NCBI RefSeq assembly: GCF_900660745.1
Contig: NZ_LR215048.1
Coordinates: 1,550,001-1,614,000, forward strand
Source: Haploplasma axanthum
GTDB lineage: Bacteria > Bacillota_I > Bacilli_A > Acholeplasmatales > Acholeplasmataceae
Length of the DNA stretch: 64,000 nucleotides
Reading direction: 5' to 3'
A program made the position numbers and the translations under genes. Shown here piece after piece: positions 22,242 to 31,347 of this stretch (its first letter is position 1; the number at the start of each line of letters is the position of its first letter). The notes under the pieces were generated by a model, which did no database searches, had not been told where the DNA came from, and saw nothing but the letters and a program-made list of their open reading frames with translations.

Positions 22242-24743
22242 TTAATTCTTAATACTTTCATAATTATTATTTAAATTATTTATTGCAATTAATCTAATAT
22301 TTTCTAATCGTGCTTTATTAAGTTCTGCAGTCATTTCTATAACTCTGTCTTGATATTTTACTTGAGCATCACTTGCAGTTGCAGATTCTTCGATTTCCTT
22401 TTTACCTAATTCATAAATTCTTTCAATTTCACCATAGTAATATTCTTTTCTATCATCACTAAGTGGTTGATAAGTCTCTATACTATTCTTCGTATCATCA
22501 GCTTTTTCTCTTAAATTATGCAAATATAGATTTATTGCTTCTTGTTCTTCAATAATTGTTGCTTGATCAATTAGCCTTTGTAAATCCTTTTTCGCATCGC
22601 TTAATAAACTATCAATTACACTAACTAGTTGTGCTCCATTAATATCATCACTTACTCTTTGAACGATTATCTCTGCAATACCCTTAATTCTAGTTTTATC
22701 AGTTGAATCAATCTCTAAATTTTCTATTGCGGTTTTTGTATCATTACCTGCTAAAACAAGTTCTTCAACTTTTTTAACTTTATATACACTTAAGTATATT
22801 TTATTTAACTCATCAATTCCTCTAGTATATCTAGATTCAACGCCCGTTACATTGCTTTCATTAGAAATATCAGCATTTATTTTTACTACTTCATCCTTGA
22901 TAAGTTTAATATATTCTTCTTCAATACCTTCTTCAGTAACGTGCAAGTTTTTAACATTCTCTATAAGTTCATCCCCATAATTAATAATGTTTTTGATTCT
23001 ACCATCCTTAGTATCTTCTAATACTATTTCTCTTCTCTTTCTTTCAAAAACAATTATTGAATCATTATAAACTACTTCGCCATCAACACTGGTTCTTGTT
23101 TCATCGAGTTTAAGTATAGCATTATTATATAATTGTTCAATATTACCAATAAGTTCTGTTTTTCTCTCATCGGTCAGGTTATTAAGTCTATCTAGTTTAG
23201 TTTTTAATTCATTCATTTTACTTAAAATTTTATTTTGTATAATAATTCTTTCACTATCATTTTGTCCCTTAATAGTGATATTTGCCTCTATAGATTGCTC
23301 TTTATCATATTCTTTAATAACATATTTTTCAGTAAAAGAATTTAACTCTAGTTTATCAAAAGGAATAGTAATATAACCATTTGAATCAACAACAAAATCT
23401 CCCATTTTTTCGAATGTAACTGTTGTACCATTAGGATATAAATCACCATTAGGTTTTTTAAAACTAATAGTTACATCTCCATAATAACTTTGATTTTGAT
23501 TTATATTTTCAGCATATATAGTTTTATATTCTGGTATGAAAACCATAGCTTCGTTTGATACTTCTTTTTCAAGTTGTTTAACTGTTAGTGTCGTATTTAA
23601 ATCATACATTGGAAAACTACTTCTTGCAATCATAAGAAGTCCGTTTGCTGTTAATTTATATGTATTTGAAAAATCTTTAATATTTATAATACTATCAGTT
23701 TTATAATAGCTACCGTTTGGTTTAGTTATGGTTAAAACATGAACACCTTCTGGTATTGTTGCTCCGCTAATAATCGGTGTTACGGTCTTATATCCAAAAA
23801 CATTAATATTTATTGATGCTGAATTACCTTTATCTGGATCTTTTATATATGCCCTACCTGTTATATCGTTAACTGGCATTTGATTTCTTGGAACAGTTAC
23901 AGAACCATTACTTCCTATTATAAGTGGTTTAGTTAGTCCTGGGATGTGTAACTCACTTCCTGTCATATAAGTTCCACCACCCTTTTTAATTGGTGTAAAG
24001 GTAAAGCTTCCATTATTATTTTCAACAATCTTTATTTCTCCAGGTGCCACAGTTATAAGATTTGCTCTAACTCTTTTAATATATAAATCGATAATATCTG
24101 TACTCTCACCTGATGATGAAGAAATTAAAAATGCAAGCCCAGTTTCGGCACCTATATTACCCATTTTACCAACATAATTTTTACCAAGAAAATTATATGT
24201 TATTGTTTTATCTTTTGCACTATAATAAATTGTCATTTTTGTTAGTTTTCCAGCAAAATCAGATGCATTTACTTTTGTCGCCCAATTTCCAGTTGCTAGA
24301 CCAATTGAATTACCATTTTCATCATAAAAACTACCTTGAGTTTTTGTATATCTAAGTGAAACATTAGGAACTGGTGGTTCTAATGGTGCTTGATACTGAT
24401 GAGTATCAATAATAAAAGCAACCGAATTGTTTGTTCCAACTATTCCAAAGCCTTGGCCTCTTTGCCCTAAAGTTCCGATTTCACTTTCTGTAAATCCTAA
24501 TGCTAATCCATCTCCTGGATTATTAACTCTTAGCATGTTAATATCCAATTCAACTTCAAAATCATATTTTACAGAAAGTCTTTCTTTAAAATAAGTTGTT
24601 CCAACTTCATATTTTTGATTATTAATAAGATTAATTCTTTTATTACTATCTATATAATTTGACACACCATAATGATTAAAGTAGTTTTTCACATCATTTT
24701 GATTAATATCTAACAATTGTGCTTCTCCATCATCAGTGTCCAC
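22242..24743 (-). CDS. L-type-lectin adhesin, N-terminal part, truncated by an in-frame TAA
   Basis: The 833-residue frame opens with a legume/L-type lectin-like domain of about 220 residues, with GDGLALGF, GQGFGIVGTNNSVAFIID and FYDENG motifs that match bacterial L-type lectins binding glycans. Several Ig-like segments follow (to about residue 500), then coiled coil. The start is doubtful. The listed GTG at 24743 has no good ribosome site. In frame upstream of it is a signal-peptide-like remnant (IFFVLSIKDNTVVVNA) with no ATG, closed by a TAA at 24807-24809. So the gene has probably lost its start and also carries the stop at 22242. It follows the acetyltransferase gene by 86 bp. Known family: glycan-binding surface adhesins; here likely decayed. 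Confidence 0.65.
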   Translation of the reverse strand: MDTDDGEAQLLDINQNDVKNYFNHYGVSNYIDSNKRINLINNQKYEVGTTYFKERLSVKYDFEVELDINMLRVNNPGDGLALGFTESEIGTLGQRGQGFGIVGTNNSVAFIIDTHQYQAPLEPPVPNVSLRYTKTQGSFYDENGNSIGLATGNWATKVNASDFAGKLTKMTIYYSAKDKTITYNFLGKNYVGKMGNIGAETGLAFLISSSSGESTDIIDLYIKRVRANLITVAPGEIKIVENNNGSFTFTPIKKGGGTYMTGSELHIPGLTKPLIIGSNGSVTVPRNQMPVNDITGRAYIKDPDKGNSASININVFGYKTVTPIISGATIPEGVHVLTITKPNGSYYKTDSIINIKDFSNTYKLTANGLLMIARSSFPMYDLNTTLTVKQLEKEVSNEAMVFIPEYKTIYAENINQNQSYYGDVTISFKKPNGDLYPNGTTVTFEKMGDFVVDSNGYITIPFDKLELNSFTEKYVIKEYDKEQSIEANITIKGQNDSERIIIQNKILSKMNELKTKLDRLNNLTDERKTELIGNIEQLYNNAILKLDETRTSVDGEVVYNDSIIVFERKRREIVLEDTKDGRIKNIINYGDELIENVKNLHVTEEGIEEEYIKLIKDEVVKINADISNESNVTGVESRYTRGIDELNKIYLSVYKVKKVEELVLAGNDTKTAIENLEIDSTDKTRIKGIAEIIVQRVSDDINGAQLVSVIDSLLSDAKKDLQRLIDQATIIEEQEAINLYLHNLREKADDTKNSIETYQPLSDDRKEYYYGEIERIYELGKKEIEESATASDAQVKYQDRVIEMTAELNKARLENIRLIAINNLNNNYESIKN

Positions 24744-24829
24744 TGCATTAACAACTACTGTATTATCTTTAATACTTAATACAAAAAAAATAGTTCCGGT
24801 TAAGTTTTATATTATATTTATTTTTAATT

Positions 24830-25645
24830 CTATTTAATTTTTAATTTGTCATAGAAAGATTTTCCAAAATCAATCAAATTGTTAAAATCAAGCACTTTTG
24901 TACTTCCACTGCCTACAAAGCCTTCAGTTATATTTACTTTCTTTTTATATTCATCATAGATTACTGAAAAAGCATCTGAATTATAATTCTTATCTTCATA
25001 AGAAACCCATTTTCTTTTATTATCAACAATCATTGCACATGAACTAATTTCTTTTTCTTTAAAGTTTTCTGAAAGTGCTTCTGACAAATGTAACCCTGTA
25101 CATGTTGTCATATCTGTACCAATCATCAAAATCTTTGCTCCGCCTAATCTATATATTGCACCTAGCGGTGTATCCATACCAAATTTCGGGGTTAATTCAT
25201 GTTTTTTAACAATTTTTTTTGCATGAAAGCCAATTGCTGCAAATGATACTTGTGGATGTGATGATCTCTCAGAGTCTGGATGTACTCTTATATACTCTGA
25301 AAAACTCCCCATACTTCTTGTTTTAGTTGTTTTTTTATCATATGCTGGCATTAAATCTCTAATCTCTTGATGCCAAGATTCAGGAACAGCTGGTGCTACC
25401 CAATCTTTCGGATCAGAATTATCCATAGTTTGAGTTGGAACAACAATTGTTCCAAGTGGTCCTATAACTTTTAATATCGCTTTATATAGTGTTTCAGTTC
25501 CACCTAATATCCAACCAATACTTGATTGAGATACATGAACAATCACAGTATCATCATAATCAATATCAAATTTCTTCAAATCAAGCACTAAAGACTCAAG
25601 TGTTCTTGGTGTACTAGTACTTTCAACAATTTCTTTTAATTTCAT
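24830..25645 (-). CDS. AAC(3)-family (YokD-like) N-acetyltransferase
   Basis: 271 residues, the usual length for the Antibiotic_NAT family, which transfers an acetyl group from acetyl-CoA to an amine (aminoglycoside 3-N in the classical members). Supporting motifs: HVSQSSIGWILGG at 37-49, VVPTQT at 68-73, SSHPQVSFAAIG at 128-139 with conserved His130, and PLGAIYRLGGAKILMIGT at 160-177. Many chromosomal members have no proven drug substrate, so resistance should not be assumed. The upstream AAGAAAGAG is a weak ribosome site. It lies directly upstream of the decayed lectin gene on the same strand, 86 bp apart, and next to the left end of an IS91-like element. Confidence 0.85.
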   Translation of the reverse strand: MKLKEIVESTSTPRTLESLVLDLKKFDIDYDDTVIVHVSQSSIGWILGGTETLYKAILKVIGPLGTIVVPTQTMDNSDPKDWVAPAVPESWHQEIRDLMPAYDKKTTKTRSMGSFSEYIRVHPDSERSSHPQVSFAAIGFHAKKIVKKHELTPKFGMDTPLGAIYRLGGAKILMIGTDMTTCTGLHLSEALSENFKEKEISSCAMIVDNKRKWVSYEDKNYNSDAFSVIYDEYKKKVNITEGFVGSGSTKVLDFNNLIDFGKSFYDKLKIK

Positions 25646-25745
25646 AATTATCTCTTTCTTTCTTCTTTACTTACATATATATTAACACAAAACTCTCATT
25701 ACATATAAATACGATAGAAACTATATTTTAAATATAAAAACAAAA

Positions 25746-25783
25746 AGTGAAATAAATTTCACTCGGGGCGATTACTAATCGCC
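25746..25783 (+). other. Two adjacent hairpins at the left end of IS91-like element A
   Basis: AGTGAAAT-AA-ATTTCACT (25746-25763) is a perfect inverted repeat, followed by GGCGATT-ACT-AATCGCC (25767-25783). The first has a direct counterpart in element B (GCGAAAAT-AA-ATTTTCGC, 32191-32208). HUH transposases recognise single-strand hairpins at element ends, so this is a candidate terminus. Confidence 0.6.
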
Positions 25784-25820
25784 TCTTTTATTTTCATATC
25801 TTATTATTTATAATATAGCT

Positions 25821-27134
25821 ATGGATACTAATGTTTATGTTAAAAATCTTTATAAAGATTTACTAGCCACTGCTGCTAAAAATGGTAATACTGTTTATGA
25901 GAATGAATTAACGAGACTTTCTAATCTTGAGCATGTTCGTTCCCTAAACTCTAATCACGTCTCTATAAAGGAGATTTTTCGCGCTTTTTGGCCTTCTTTT
26001 AAATTACTTCATCAAGATAAACTTCGTTCTTCTATTATTAATATAAATGTTGAATCTATGATTGATTGTAGAAATTTATCTAAGGGCTATCTTTTCTATG
26101 AGTGCTCTAAATGTGATCATTATCATTTATCTGGTTTATCTTGTCATTCTAGATTTTGTTCCTCTTGTGGCCATAAATATCGTGATTCTCGCTCTTTGGA
26201 AATTCAAAAGAAACTTATTTCTGTTCCTCATCGTCATTTTGTTTTTTCTCTTCCCTTTGATTTAAGACCTTTCTTTTGGAAGTGTCGACCTTTATTTGAT
26301 TGTTTATTTAAATCTGTTAATGATTCTCTTCATTTTTCTTTAGATCTTTCTAAAAAAGATCTAGCAGATGATGCTAGGCTTGGCTTCGTTGCTTTCCTTC
26401 ATACTTCGGGCCGTAGTTTAAATCTTCATCCTCATATTCATGTTTTAATTGCTGAAGCTACTATTGATAAGTTTAACAAGAAAAAAGATCTTTATTTTTT
26501 TCCTTTCGAACGTCTCAGAAAGACTTTTATGTTCAAATTCTTATCCTTAGCTTCTAAAGTTCTCAAAGCTTTTGGTAATCATTCTCTTTATCGTGAATTT
26601 AACATCTTAAGGTCTAAAATTATCAAAAAATATAAAGACGGTTTTTATACTTACGGTCCTAGGATTAAAGAGTTTACTAAATTTTATAACACTAAAAAAA
26701 TTGCTAATTATATTGCTAGATATGCTTCTCATCCTCCTATTGCTGAATCCAATATTTTATCTCTTGATTCTACTAATAGCACTGTCTCTTGGCGTTATAC
26801 TCCTCACGATGATCCTAATAATCCTGTCGTTATTACTGAACATCCTCATATCTTTATTTCTAGACTAATTAGACATATCCATGATGAGGGTTTTCATCAA
26901 ATTCGTTACTATGGTTTTTATGCTAATAAATCTGCTCGTGCTAACTCTTTTACTAAATTAGTTTCTAAATCTTCTATTGATTACTTAAAATCTAGATTAA
27001 AATGGCGTATAATGTTGCTAGATACTTTTAAGTTTGATCCCCTTCTTTGTAGCTGTGGTGCCAAGATGGTTTTAAATATCAAACTTTCATTTCTACCAAA
27101 TAATAATAAAGGAGCTTATATTTCTGATGCCTAA
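25821..27134 (+). CDS. tnpA: IS91-family HUH transposase
   Basis: 437 residues. Residues 94-116 carry a zinc-binding CxxC...CxxC cluster (CSKC, CSSC), as in the N-terminal domain of IS91/IS801 transposases. The HUH metal motif is HPHIH at 203-207. The catalytic tyrosine pair is NYIARY at 296-301 (Y297 and Y301, a YxxxY motif). A conserved YYGFYANKSA block and a final CSCGAKM ribbon complete the family pattern. Such enzymes nick one strand and move DNA by rolling-circle transposition, sometimes with flanking genes. Its stop overlaps the start of the next gene by 8 nt (ATGCCTAA), implying translational coupling. Confidence 0.9.
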   Translation: MDTNVYVKNLYKDLLATAAKNGNTVYENELTRLSNLEHVRSLNSNHVSIKEIFRAFWPSFKLLHQDKLRSSIININVESMIDCRNLSKGYLFYECSKCDHYHLSGLSCHSRFCSSCGHKYRDSRSLEIQKKLISVPHRHFVFSLPFDLRPFFWKCRPLFDCLFKSVNDSLHFSLDLSKKDLADDARLGFVAFLHTSGRSLNLHPHIHVLIAEATIDKFNKKKDLYFFPFERLRKTFMFKFLSLASKVLKAFGNHSLYREFNILRSKIIKKYKDGFYTYGPRIKEFTKFYNTKKIANYIARYASHPPIAESNILSLDSTNSTVSWRYTPHDDPNNPVVITEHPHIFISRLIRHIHDEGFHQIRYYGFYANKSARANSFTKLVSKSSIDYLKSRLKWRIMLLDTFKFDPLLCSCGAKMVLNIKLSFLPNNNKGAYISDA

Positions 27135-27462
27135 ACTTTTTAAAACTTATAAACCTATTTTGTCTAATTCACAAAAGAAGAATCTTTATCGTGAATATGA
27201 ATTAGGTATTGCTGAGGGTTTTATCCCTGGTCCTAAGTTATCTTTTGATAACTATTTTAAAAATTCTGATTTGTTTGATATGATTGAAATGAAATGTCTT
27301 GATTGTCACTTTGAATTAAATTTAAGTTATGAACATTTTTCTATGGATGTTCTTCATAATGAGGCTGCTTTCCCTTTAGATTTCTGTCCTGAATGTGGTA
27401 AGTTGCAGTTTGTTCCTAAAGATGTTTTTAAAAAATTAATTCCTTTTAACGTTTTAAAATAA
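27127..27462 (+). CDS. Small zinc-ribbon accessory protein of the IS91-like element
   Basis: 111 residues, overlapping tnpA by 8 nt. Two cysteine pairs (CLDC near residue 57 and CPEC near 87) suggest a zinc ribbon; the rest is basic and aromatic. Element B encodes a clear homologue (about 108 residues when rebuilt) with the same Cys pairs, the same MPK/VPK start and the same coupling to tnpA. Conservation in two diverged elements argues for a role in transposition or its control. I do not recognise a named family. Confidence 0.7.
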   Translation: MPKLFKTYKPILSNSQKKNLYREYELGIAEGFIPGPKLSFDNYFKNSDLFDMIEMKCLDCHFELNLSYEHFSMDVLHNEAAFPLDFCPECGKLQFVPKDVFKKLIPFNVLK

Positions 27463-27487
27463 ACTAAGATATATTATACTTTGTAAT

Positions 27488-27510
27488 AAACTTCTAATAT
27501 GGAGTTTTTT
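27488..27510 (+). terminator. Terminator-like hairpin at the right of element A
   Basis: AAACTTC and GGAGTTT pair over six of seven bases, followed by a T run. It lies 26 nt past the small gene, and element B has an equivalent at 36302-36320. Confidence 0.5.
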
Positions 27511-27559
27511 TAAGTATATCCTTTTTTGATTAGACCAAATACAATTTCCTATTCAAAAG

Positions 27560-27582
27560 AAAAAGGCCTTTTAAGACCTTTA
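27560..27582 (-). terminator. Weak hairpin downstream of the 394-residue gene
   Basis: AAAGG...CCTTT pairing followed by CTTTTTC on the minus strand, about 100 nt past the stop at 27681. The stem is short. Confidence 0.35.
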
Positions 27583-27621
27583 ATTACTAATTGTGTCTAA
27601 GGTAACCGATGCTAATACAAT

Positions 27622-27654
27622 TTAGCACCCTAATAAAACTTTTAGCACCCCTAG
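27622..27654 (+). repeat. TTAGCACCC motif pair, 20-bp spacing
   Basis: TTAGCACCC at 27622 and 27642, the second continuing CTAG. The same motif occurs three times at 36464-36515 beyond element B, spaced 21 bp. Probably a transposon end with repeated transposase sites. Confidence 0.6.
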
Positions 27655-27680
27655 ATGGAGAAATATGAAAACAGTTTAGT

Positions 27681-28865
27681 TTATTCCTCCCACTCATCTC
27701 TTTCTTTTAAGTATTTATACAAAATTTCCAGACTTTCAACATCATTCTTTAATGCTTGTGATAAATTTCCTTTAGGAAAATCTATTCTTGATTCAACAGA
27801 GTTGAAATTTAATAGATATGTCAATGTATCTCTAAATCTTTCGGGTATCACTTTATCATTATCTGGCTTTTCAAAAACAATAGTTTTCCTAGGAAAAACA
27901 AATACCACAAAATCTGCTTTATTTTCAGAAAGATAAAATCTTCCATCATGTTCTAATTTGGAAGTCAAATACGTATTATGCTCACCTTGAAAAAATTCAT
28001 GTAAAATAATCATTTCAATTTGACCATAAAAAGCATGCCACAAAGTTGATGATATAAATGAACCATCTCTAATCACGGTTGGGGATGCAAACGATAAAAA
28101 AGAGCTGTAGTGAAATATCGCTTCATCTTGCATATCAATCCAGAGAACATTGATATTTTCATCTGAAAATTGCTTATCTTTTGCTTTTACTTGAGTAAAA
28201 AGATGAATAATATGTCTTAAATCTGATGCGTGTTTATTTTTTTCTAATGGCCTTTTCTCAAAACTGAAAGGTCTGTGGGAAGAAACCCGAGTTGTTATTT
28301 TATTCCTACCACCATTGATTTTTGTTACTGTTGTACCTAAATCAATACCTTTTTGGCTTTCTTTGTCATGAGTCTTCGTGAAAACTTCAAAGTCTACCAC
28401 ATACTTTTTCTGATAATAGTCTGTGTCACTTAATCTAAAATCTGGTGTTGGATTTTTCGATGTAGGTATAGACACTAATTGGGATGTGTCATTAAATAGC
28501 TCTCTATATAACCTTGTTTTAATTTCTGCGTATGCCCTTATTCCCCCCAAAACAGATGAAACTATTGAATAGTCATCATCCAATAAATCTGATTTTTTCG
28601 CTCGTAACCAATCCGGATCTATTCTTTGAACTACTTCAAATGCCCAATTTGTCTTATATATAATTGAAGACTTATCATCTGCTATATTTGAAGATGTTTT
28701 AGATTCATCATAGATAATAATATTCTTTAGTGGGTGTTCATAATTATCTATTTTACGATGTGACTTAATCTTTTCAATTTCTTCTTCTTTAAAAAATGAT
28801 AAAATTTGCTTTATTCTTTCATTAAAGTTTGCTTCCTCTAAATTCTCATATTTAGTCCTACACAT
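27681..28865 (-). CDS. Unrecognised 394-residue protein, possible nuclease fold
   Basis: The start is placed at the ATG at 28865, with GAGGTG nine nt upstream; a GTG at 28877 would overlap that site. No membrane span or signal is visible. The region PDFRL (141-145) followed by VVDFEVFTK (156-164) resembles the PD-x(n)-(D/E)xK core of restriction-like nucleases, though the ExK spacing is not exact, so this is a weak inference. A later block has LWIDMQDEAIF and HSSF-like hydrophobic strands. It is a lone gene between an IS91-like element and a truncated IS21-like element, facing opposite to the transposase. That setting fits accessory cargo such as a defence gene, but nothing here proves it. 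Confidence 0.6.
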   Translation of the reverse strand: MCRTKYENLEEANFNERIKQILSFFKEEEIEKIKSHRKIDNYEHPLKNIIIYDESKTSSNIADDKSSIIYKTNWAFEVVQRIDPDWLRAKKSDLLDDDYSIVSSVLGGIRAYAEIKTRLYRELFNDTSQLVSIPTSKNPTPDFRLSDTDYYQKKYVVDFEVFTKTHDKESQKGIDLGTTVTKINGGRNKITTRVSSHRPFSFEKRPLEKNKHASDLRHIIHLFTQVKAKDKQFSDENINVLWIDMQDEAIFHYSSFLSFASPTVIRDGSFISSTLWHAFYGQIEMIILHEFFQGEHNTYLTSKLEHDGRFYLSENKADFVVFVFPRKTIVFEKPDNDKVIPERFRDTLTYLLNFNSVESRIDFPKGNLSQALKNDVESLEILYKYLKERDEWEE

Positions 28866-28949
28866 TGATTGACACACCTCATCTTAATGGTATAATTGGC
28901 CTTTTGATTGTTGCACAATAAAATATACTAATAAACAAAAAAGTGGGAT

Positions 28950-29190
28950 GACTGTTTAATTTTATAACTTTAAGGATATATTCATTCATACTTTTATTGC
29001 TTTTACAATGTTCATTGGCATCTATATTTTTATATTCATATCCAATAATTCATCTTGGATCAATTTCGCACTTATACATGTATAACGCTGTAGATACTAT
29101 AGTAAATAGTTCAAAATCATTCTGAACTTCATCAATATTTAGATATTGGTCAAAGAAATCTCTCATTTCAGTAATTAAATATCTTGCTAA
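28950..29190 (-). pseudogene. Gene remnant cut by the truncated IS21-like element
   Basis: One minus-strand frame gives about 80 residues of coding-like sequence (LARYLITEMRDFFDQYLNID, then STALYMYKCEIDP), with a single in-frame TGA at 29050-29052 after DPR. No start or family is recognisable. The remnant ends at about 29190 where IstA sequence begins in the opposite direction. Confidence 0.4.
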
Positions 29191-30390
29191 AGTTCAAGAA
29201 AAACTGTAAGAAAATATATGAAAGGATATGAGCCTATTAAAACAAGAAAAAGAAAATCAAAACTTGACCCATACTATGATCAAATTTTTGATTTATTATA
29301 TGGAACAGGAAAAATAAAGAACAAAATATTTTATTATAAAAGAAATTTATTTAATTATTGTTTAGATAATAAAATAATTCCAGTGACAAGTGAATCAACC
29401 TTTAAAGATTGGTTAAAGAAAAATAAAGATCTTGATAACTACTTTAAAACAAAAGTAAGCAAAGTACCGGAAATACGTTTTGAAACATCAAAAGGTGAAC
29501 AAGCTCAAGTAGATTGGAAAGAATCTCTTGAAATAGTATTAAATACTGGTGAAGTAATTGAAATTAATATTCTCGTTGTTATATTATCATATTCAAGATT
29601 TAGATATTATGGAGTGAGCCTTAATAAAAATCAAGATATATTATTTAATCACTTAGATAATGCATTCAAAGCGTTTGGTGGTGTCCCTGAAACTTTATTA
29701 ACTGATAATATGAAAACAGTTATGGATGAACCTAGAACTAATTATTCCAAAGGTAAAATAAATAATAAGTTTAAATCTTTCTCTGATGATTATGGTTTTA
29801 AAACAGTTCCATGTATAGCTGGAAAACCTCAAACAAAAACTAAAGTGGAGCAACCTATGAGAATTCTAGATTATCTAAAAAGTTTCAATGGTGATTTAAC
29901 ATATTTAGAACTAATTAAAAAGATAAAGGAATTAAACAATCGGGAAAATAATAAATATCATGAGGGTTATGGATTAATTCCAACATTAGCACTACAAAAA
30001 GAAAAAGATTCCCTACATGCTCTTCCGAAGCAATCTATAAGGAATCAATATAATATTACCGATATACTAATGAAAGTTGACACATCTGCAATGGTCACTT
30101 ACAAGCAAAATAAATACTCAGTCCCACCCAAATATTTAAATAAGCAAGTAACTGCTCAAGTATATGATAACAAATTACATGTATATTTTAACACAAAATT
30201 AATTACAATACATCAAATTAAAAACAATGTTAAAGGTCAATTATTTTATCATGAAGACGATTATAATAGCAATTTACTTCTATCAAATAAATTTAAGGGT
30301 GATGAAATTGAAAGTATTTCACAAAGTAATTTAAATAAAATAGGAGAAAAATATAATGACTCAATATCAACAACTAATAAAAAATCTTGA
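29191..30390 (+). pseudogene. istA: IS21-family transposase IstA, N-terminally truncated
   Basis: From the ATG at 29218 the frame gives 390 residues, against 491 for the intact IstA at 34521-35996. The DDE core is present: VDWKE (D of the first motif), TDNMKTVM (second) and the glutamate in KTKVEQPMR (third). The N-terminal DNA-binding helix-turn-helix is cut, with only SRKTVRKY left upstream of the start. The element has therefore probably lost its end recognition. istB follows with a 35-nt overlap. Confidence 0.8.
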
Positions 30391-31108
30391 GTATCTTAAA
30401 CTAAATGAACTTTTAGTTCATTTACCACAAGAATTAGATTTAATAGTAAGTAATAATAAAACATTTGTTGAAGGACTACTCACATTAACAAACAAAGAAA
30501 TTGAAAAAAGAGAGAAAAGTATGATTTATTCTATGGTTAGAACTGGGGCATTCCCACATACAAAAACACTTGATGAATTTGAATTTAGTTTCCAACCAGA
30601 AATAAATGAATTACAAATAAGAGAATTCACTAACCATAAATTTATCGAACTAAATGAAAATATTGTTTTTTTAGGTTCACCAGGTGTAGGAAAAACACAT
30701 TTAGCAACTTCCATAGGGATATCTGTAGCTAAGAAAAGAATGCAAACTTACTTTATTAAATGTCATGATTTAATTCAACAATTAAAAAAAGCACAACTAG
30801 AAAATAGATTAACAGATCGTATAAAACATTTTACTAAATACAGATTATTAATAATTGATGAGATGGGGTATCTACCAATTAGTAAAGAGGATTCAAAATT
30901 ATTCTTTCGATTAATAGACAAAAGATATGAGAATAAAAGCACAATAATAACAACAAATATAAACTTTTCAAAATGGTCTGAAGTATTTCAAGATCCTGTA
31001 ATAGCAAACGCAATAGTTGATAGACTACTTCATCATGCACATGTAATTACAATCAATGGTGATTCATATAGAACCAAACATTTATTTGAAACTGGAGGTA
31101 ATACTTAA
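30356..31108 (+). CDS. istB: IS21-family helper ATPase IstB
   Basis: 250 residues. Walker A is GSPGVGKTH, Walker B LLIIDEMGYLP, followed by the sensor stretch TIITTNINFSKW typical of IstB/DnaC-like AAA proteins that steer target choice for IstA. GGAG lies 8 nt upstream of the ATG, inside istA. The gene looks intact although its partner istA is truncated, so it is probably non-functional in transposition alone. Confidence 0.88.
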   Translation: MTQYQQLIKNLEYLKLNELLVHLPQELDLIVSNNKTFVEGLLTLTNKEIEKREKSMIYSMVRTGAFPHTKTLDEFEFSFQPEINELQIREFTNHKFIELNENIVFLGSPGVGKTHLATSIGISVAKKRMQTYFIKCHDLIQQLKKAQLENRLTDRIKHFTKYRLLIIDEMGYLPISKEDSKLFFRLIDKRYENKSTIITTNINFSKWSEVFQDPVIANAIVDRLLHHAHVITINGDSYRTKHLFETGGNT

Positions 31109-31199
31109 TCAAAAGTGGGTATTATTAAACCGTTATAAACGAGTACTCTTATATTGACATTTATATCAGCAACTTTTAGCAAACATTTTGTGAATAATA

Positions 31200-31228
31200 T
31201 TGACTAAATTCAATTATAATGGTATTAT
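31200..31228 (+). promoter_or_regulatory. Candidate promoter of the small membrane protein
   Basis: TTGACT, 17-nt spacer, TATTAT; about 120 nt upstream of the ATG at 31348. Confidence 0.5.
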
Positions 31229-31347
31229 TTAATCAAAGAAGCACTAGATTAACTATTCACATTATTTTATAACAATTATTTTTGCAAGTTCTTTTCGCTA
31301 TTTATATTAATTATGTAAAACAAAAAATAAAAGGAAGGTATTATATA

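Larger units (their letters stand above)
25746..27515 (+). mobile_element. IS91-like (HUH, Y2) element A, intact
   Basis: Two genes, a HUH transposase and a small overlapping zinc-ribbon gene, are bracketed by paired hairpins on the left (25746-25783) and a terminator-like hairpin on the right. Exact ends cannot be fixed from one copy because this class makes no target duplication. A related element B at 32191-36317 has the same gene order and an equivalent left hairpin. Confidence 0.7.
29191..31108 (+). mobile_element. IS21-like element, 5'-truncated
   Basis: istA and istB in the usual order with a 35-nt overlap. The left end is missing: in-frame sequence SSRKTVRKYMKGYE, the end of the IstA helix-turn-helix, precedes the first ATG but is closed by a TAA at 29188-29190. 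I could not identify the right terminal repeats with confidence. Confidence 0.75.

Noticed and set aside
24113-24355. Plus-strand frames within the adhesin, GH94, GH29 and GH5 genes
   Set aside because: Their residue make-up and lack of start signals mark them as shadows of the minus-strand genes.
24830-25645. Calling the AAC(3)-family gene an antibiotic resistance determinant
   Set aside because: Family membership is clear but many chromosomal members have unknown substrates; nothing in the context indicates resistance.
28950-29190. Evidence that the organism reads TGA as tryptophan
   Set aside because: Many real genes in the window end in TGA (for example GH2 and a sugar permease) and use TGG for Trp; the single TGA in a remnant is better explained by decay or transfer.
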